From Thermomicrobiaceae bacterium (GTDB taxonomy: Bacteria; Chloroflexota; Chloroflexia; Thermomicrobiales; Thermomicrobiaceae), in contig SKKR01000002.1 in NCBI GenBank assembly GCA_007123655.1, forward strand, positions 1-6,223: DNA of 6,223 bases, given 5' to 3'. The translations under genes and the position numbers were made by a program. Below are positions 5,492 to 6,223 of the stretch, one piece after another; the stretch's first letter is position 1; each line of letters opens with the position of its first letter. The notes beneath the pieces were generated by a model. The model searched no databases. It saw nothing but the letters and a program-made list of their open reading frames with translations, and was not told the origin of the DNA.

Positions 5492-6223
5492 CTAGGCATC
5501 ACGCGTCACCTGAACAATCGGGTTCTCTTCGAGCTGGAACGGAAGCTGGCGCTCGAACCGCGGAAAGCGCTTGCGCTCGTTCGTCGGCTCGATACGCACA
5601 CGCGTACCCGCCCACGCCAGCGCGCCGATTTCGCCGTCCACCTGCGCAGCGACAATCTCGATCGGGTTCGCACCGCGTTCCTCCGCGTAGCGCGTGTACT
5701 GCGAATGTCCCTGGCCGATCGGAATCGCAGCGACGTTCGGTGGCGCGGCTGGATTGATGTATACAGGCACCTCAATGCTCCCGGTGGGTGATTCCACGCG
5801 CACAATGTCCCCGAGAACAACGCCGAGATCTTCGGCCGTGTTCGGGTTGAGTTCGACCCAGGTGGTCCACACCGCGGTGGTAATCGGATCGGGCAATGCC
5901 TGTAGCCACGGCAGGTTCGCCGTTTCACCGTACTCCCAGGAGTTGGTCGCAAACGGAACGAGGAAGAAATCGTACTCGGCTTCGTCACCGGTAAACTGCG
6001 CCTCGGACGGAGATGGCATGTCTTCAGGCGCTTCCGGCGTGTCATTCAGGACGCTCTCCTCATCCCACCAGCCGCCCTGCGTCTGCATGGCGATGAAGAA
6101 CTCCCGCTCTTCACCCGACTCCGGAAGGCCGCGGCCAAGGTCGTTGAGGCCCATGCCGAGCTCTCGAACCGCTGCTTCCAGTGAATTCCACGGCAGGCTG
6201 TTGCCCGTCTCGGACGCCACACT
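5492..6223 (-). CDS. ActB1-like molybdopterin-oxidoreductase-family subunit, C-terminal 243 residues (runs off right edge)
   Basis: The frame is open to the window edge; only the C-terminal part is present and it ends in a TAG at 5494-5492. The visible part begins in a region resembling the inter-domain linker of complex-iron-sulfur molybdoenzymes and contains the C-terminal molybdopterin-dinucleotide-binding-like domain. This includes NLPWLQALPDPITTAVW (about 102-118), a WVELNPNTAEDLGV segment (121-134), LGDIVRVESPTGSIEVPVYI (136-155), and an IPIGQGHSQYTRYAEERGANP stretch (about 166-186). The PWLQALPDP string is characteristic of ActB. In solved ACIII structures the ActB molybdopterin-like domain has lost the cofactor and is structural; whether that holds here cannot be judged without the N-terminal part. 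A start further right, with any Tat signal, lies outside the window. It precedes the ferredoxin gene by 40 bases. A true molybdoenzyme is possible but less likely given the downstream genes. Confidence 0.85.
   Translation of the reverse strand, partial: SVASETGNSLPWNSLEAAVRELGMGLNDLGRGLPESGEEREFFIAMQTQGGWWDEESVLNDTPEAPEDMPSPSEAQFTGDEAEYDFFLVPFATNSWEYGETANLPWLQALPDPITTAVWTTWVELNPNTAEDLGVVLGDIVRVESPTGSIEVPVYINPAAPPNVAAIPIGQGHSQYTRYAEERGANPIEIVAAQVDGEIGALAWAGTRVRIEPTNERKRFPRFERQLPFQLEENPIVQVTRDA

Noticed and set aside
1..6223. Mobile elements, CRISPR arrays, tRNA or rRNA genes, long repeats
   Set aside because: None was seen on either strand. The region is densely coding with ordinary short intergenic gaps.

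Overview
This 6.2 kb window holds the 3' part of a gene cluster for an alternative complex III (ACIII, quinol:electron-acceptor oxidoreductase), followed by a small two-gene ECF sigma-factor unit. Every supported gene is on the minus strand, so transcription runs from high to low coordinates. ACIII is a respiratory membrane complex unrelated to cytochrome bc1. It oxidises membrane quinol and passes electrons through Fe-S clusters and c-hemes to a soluble cytochrome c or directly to an oxidase. The assignment rests on the combination of a four-cluster ferredoxin subunit with the ACIII-type Cys-to-Thr change, two NrfD-type membrane anchors, a DUF3341 protein and a lipobox-bearing mono-heme cytochrome c.

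Layout in transcription order: (1) C-terminal 243 residues of a molybdopterin-oxidoreductase-like subunit (ActB1-like; continues past the right edge); (2) a separate ferredoxin subunit (ActB2-like); (3) an NrfD/ActF-like membrane subunit; (4) a second NrfD-like subunit that resembles ActC; (5) ActD (DUF3341); (6) ActE, a mono-heme cytochrome c lipoprotein; (7) a convincing intrinsic terminator at 725-758. Intergenic gaps are 40, 24, 27 and 13 bases plus one 4-base ATGA overlap, which indicates one operon. The operon promoter, and any pentaheme ActA gene, would lie beyond the right edge. Two arrangements differ from the textbook actABCDEF order: ActB is encoded as two genes, and the ActF-like gene precedes actC instead of following actE.

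Beyond the terminator comes a short promoter region (about 641-720), a 114-residue YCII/DGPF-domain protein starting at GTG, and, three bases after its stop, the first 90 residues of an ECF42-type sigma factor that runs off the left edge. A TGTCGA hexamer and a TATAGT hexamer upstream are candidate promoter elements. The terminator makes this unit transcriptionally separate from the respiratory operon.

Organism: a moderately high-GC aerobic or respiring bacterium. A split ACIII together with an ECF42/DGPF pair and a lipoprotein cytochrome would fit Chloroflexota (Thermomicrobia-like), but Gemmatimonadota, Acidobacteriota and others also carry ACIII, so this is a hunch from protein style and not a demonstrated placement. 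No mobile element, tRNA, rRNA or CRISPR array was seen, and no stretch over 300 bases lacks a gene.
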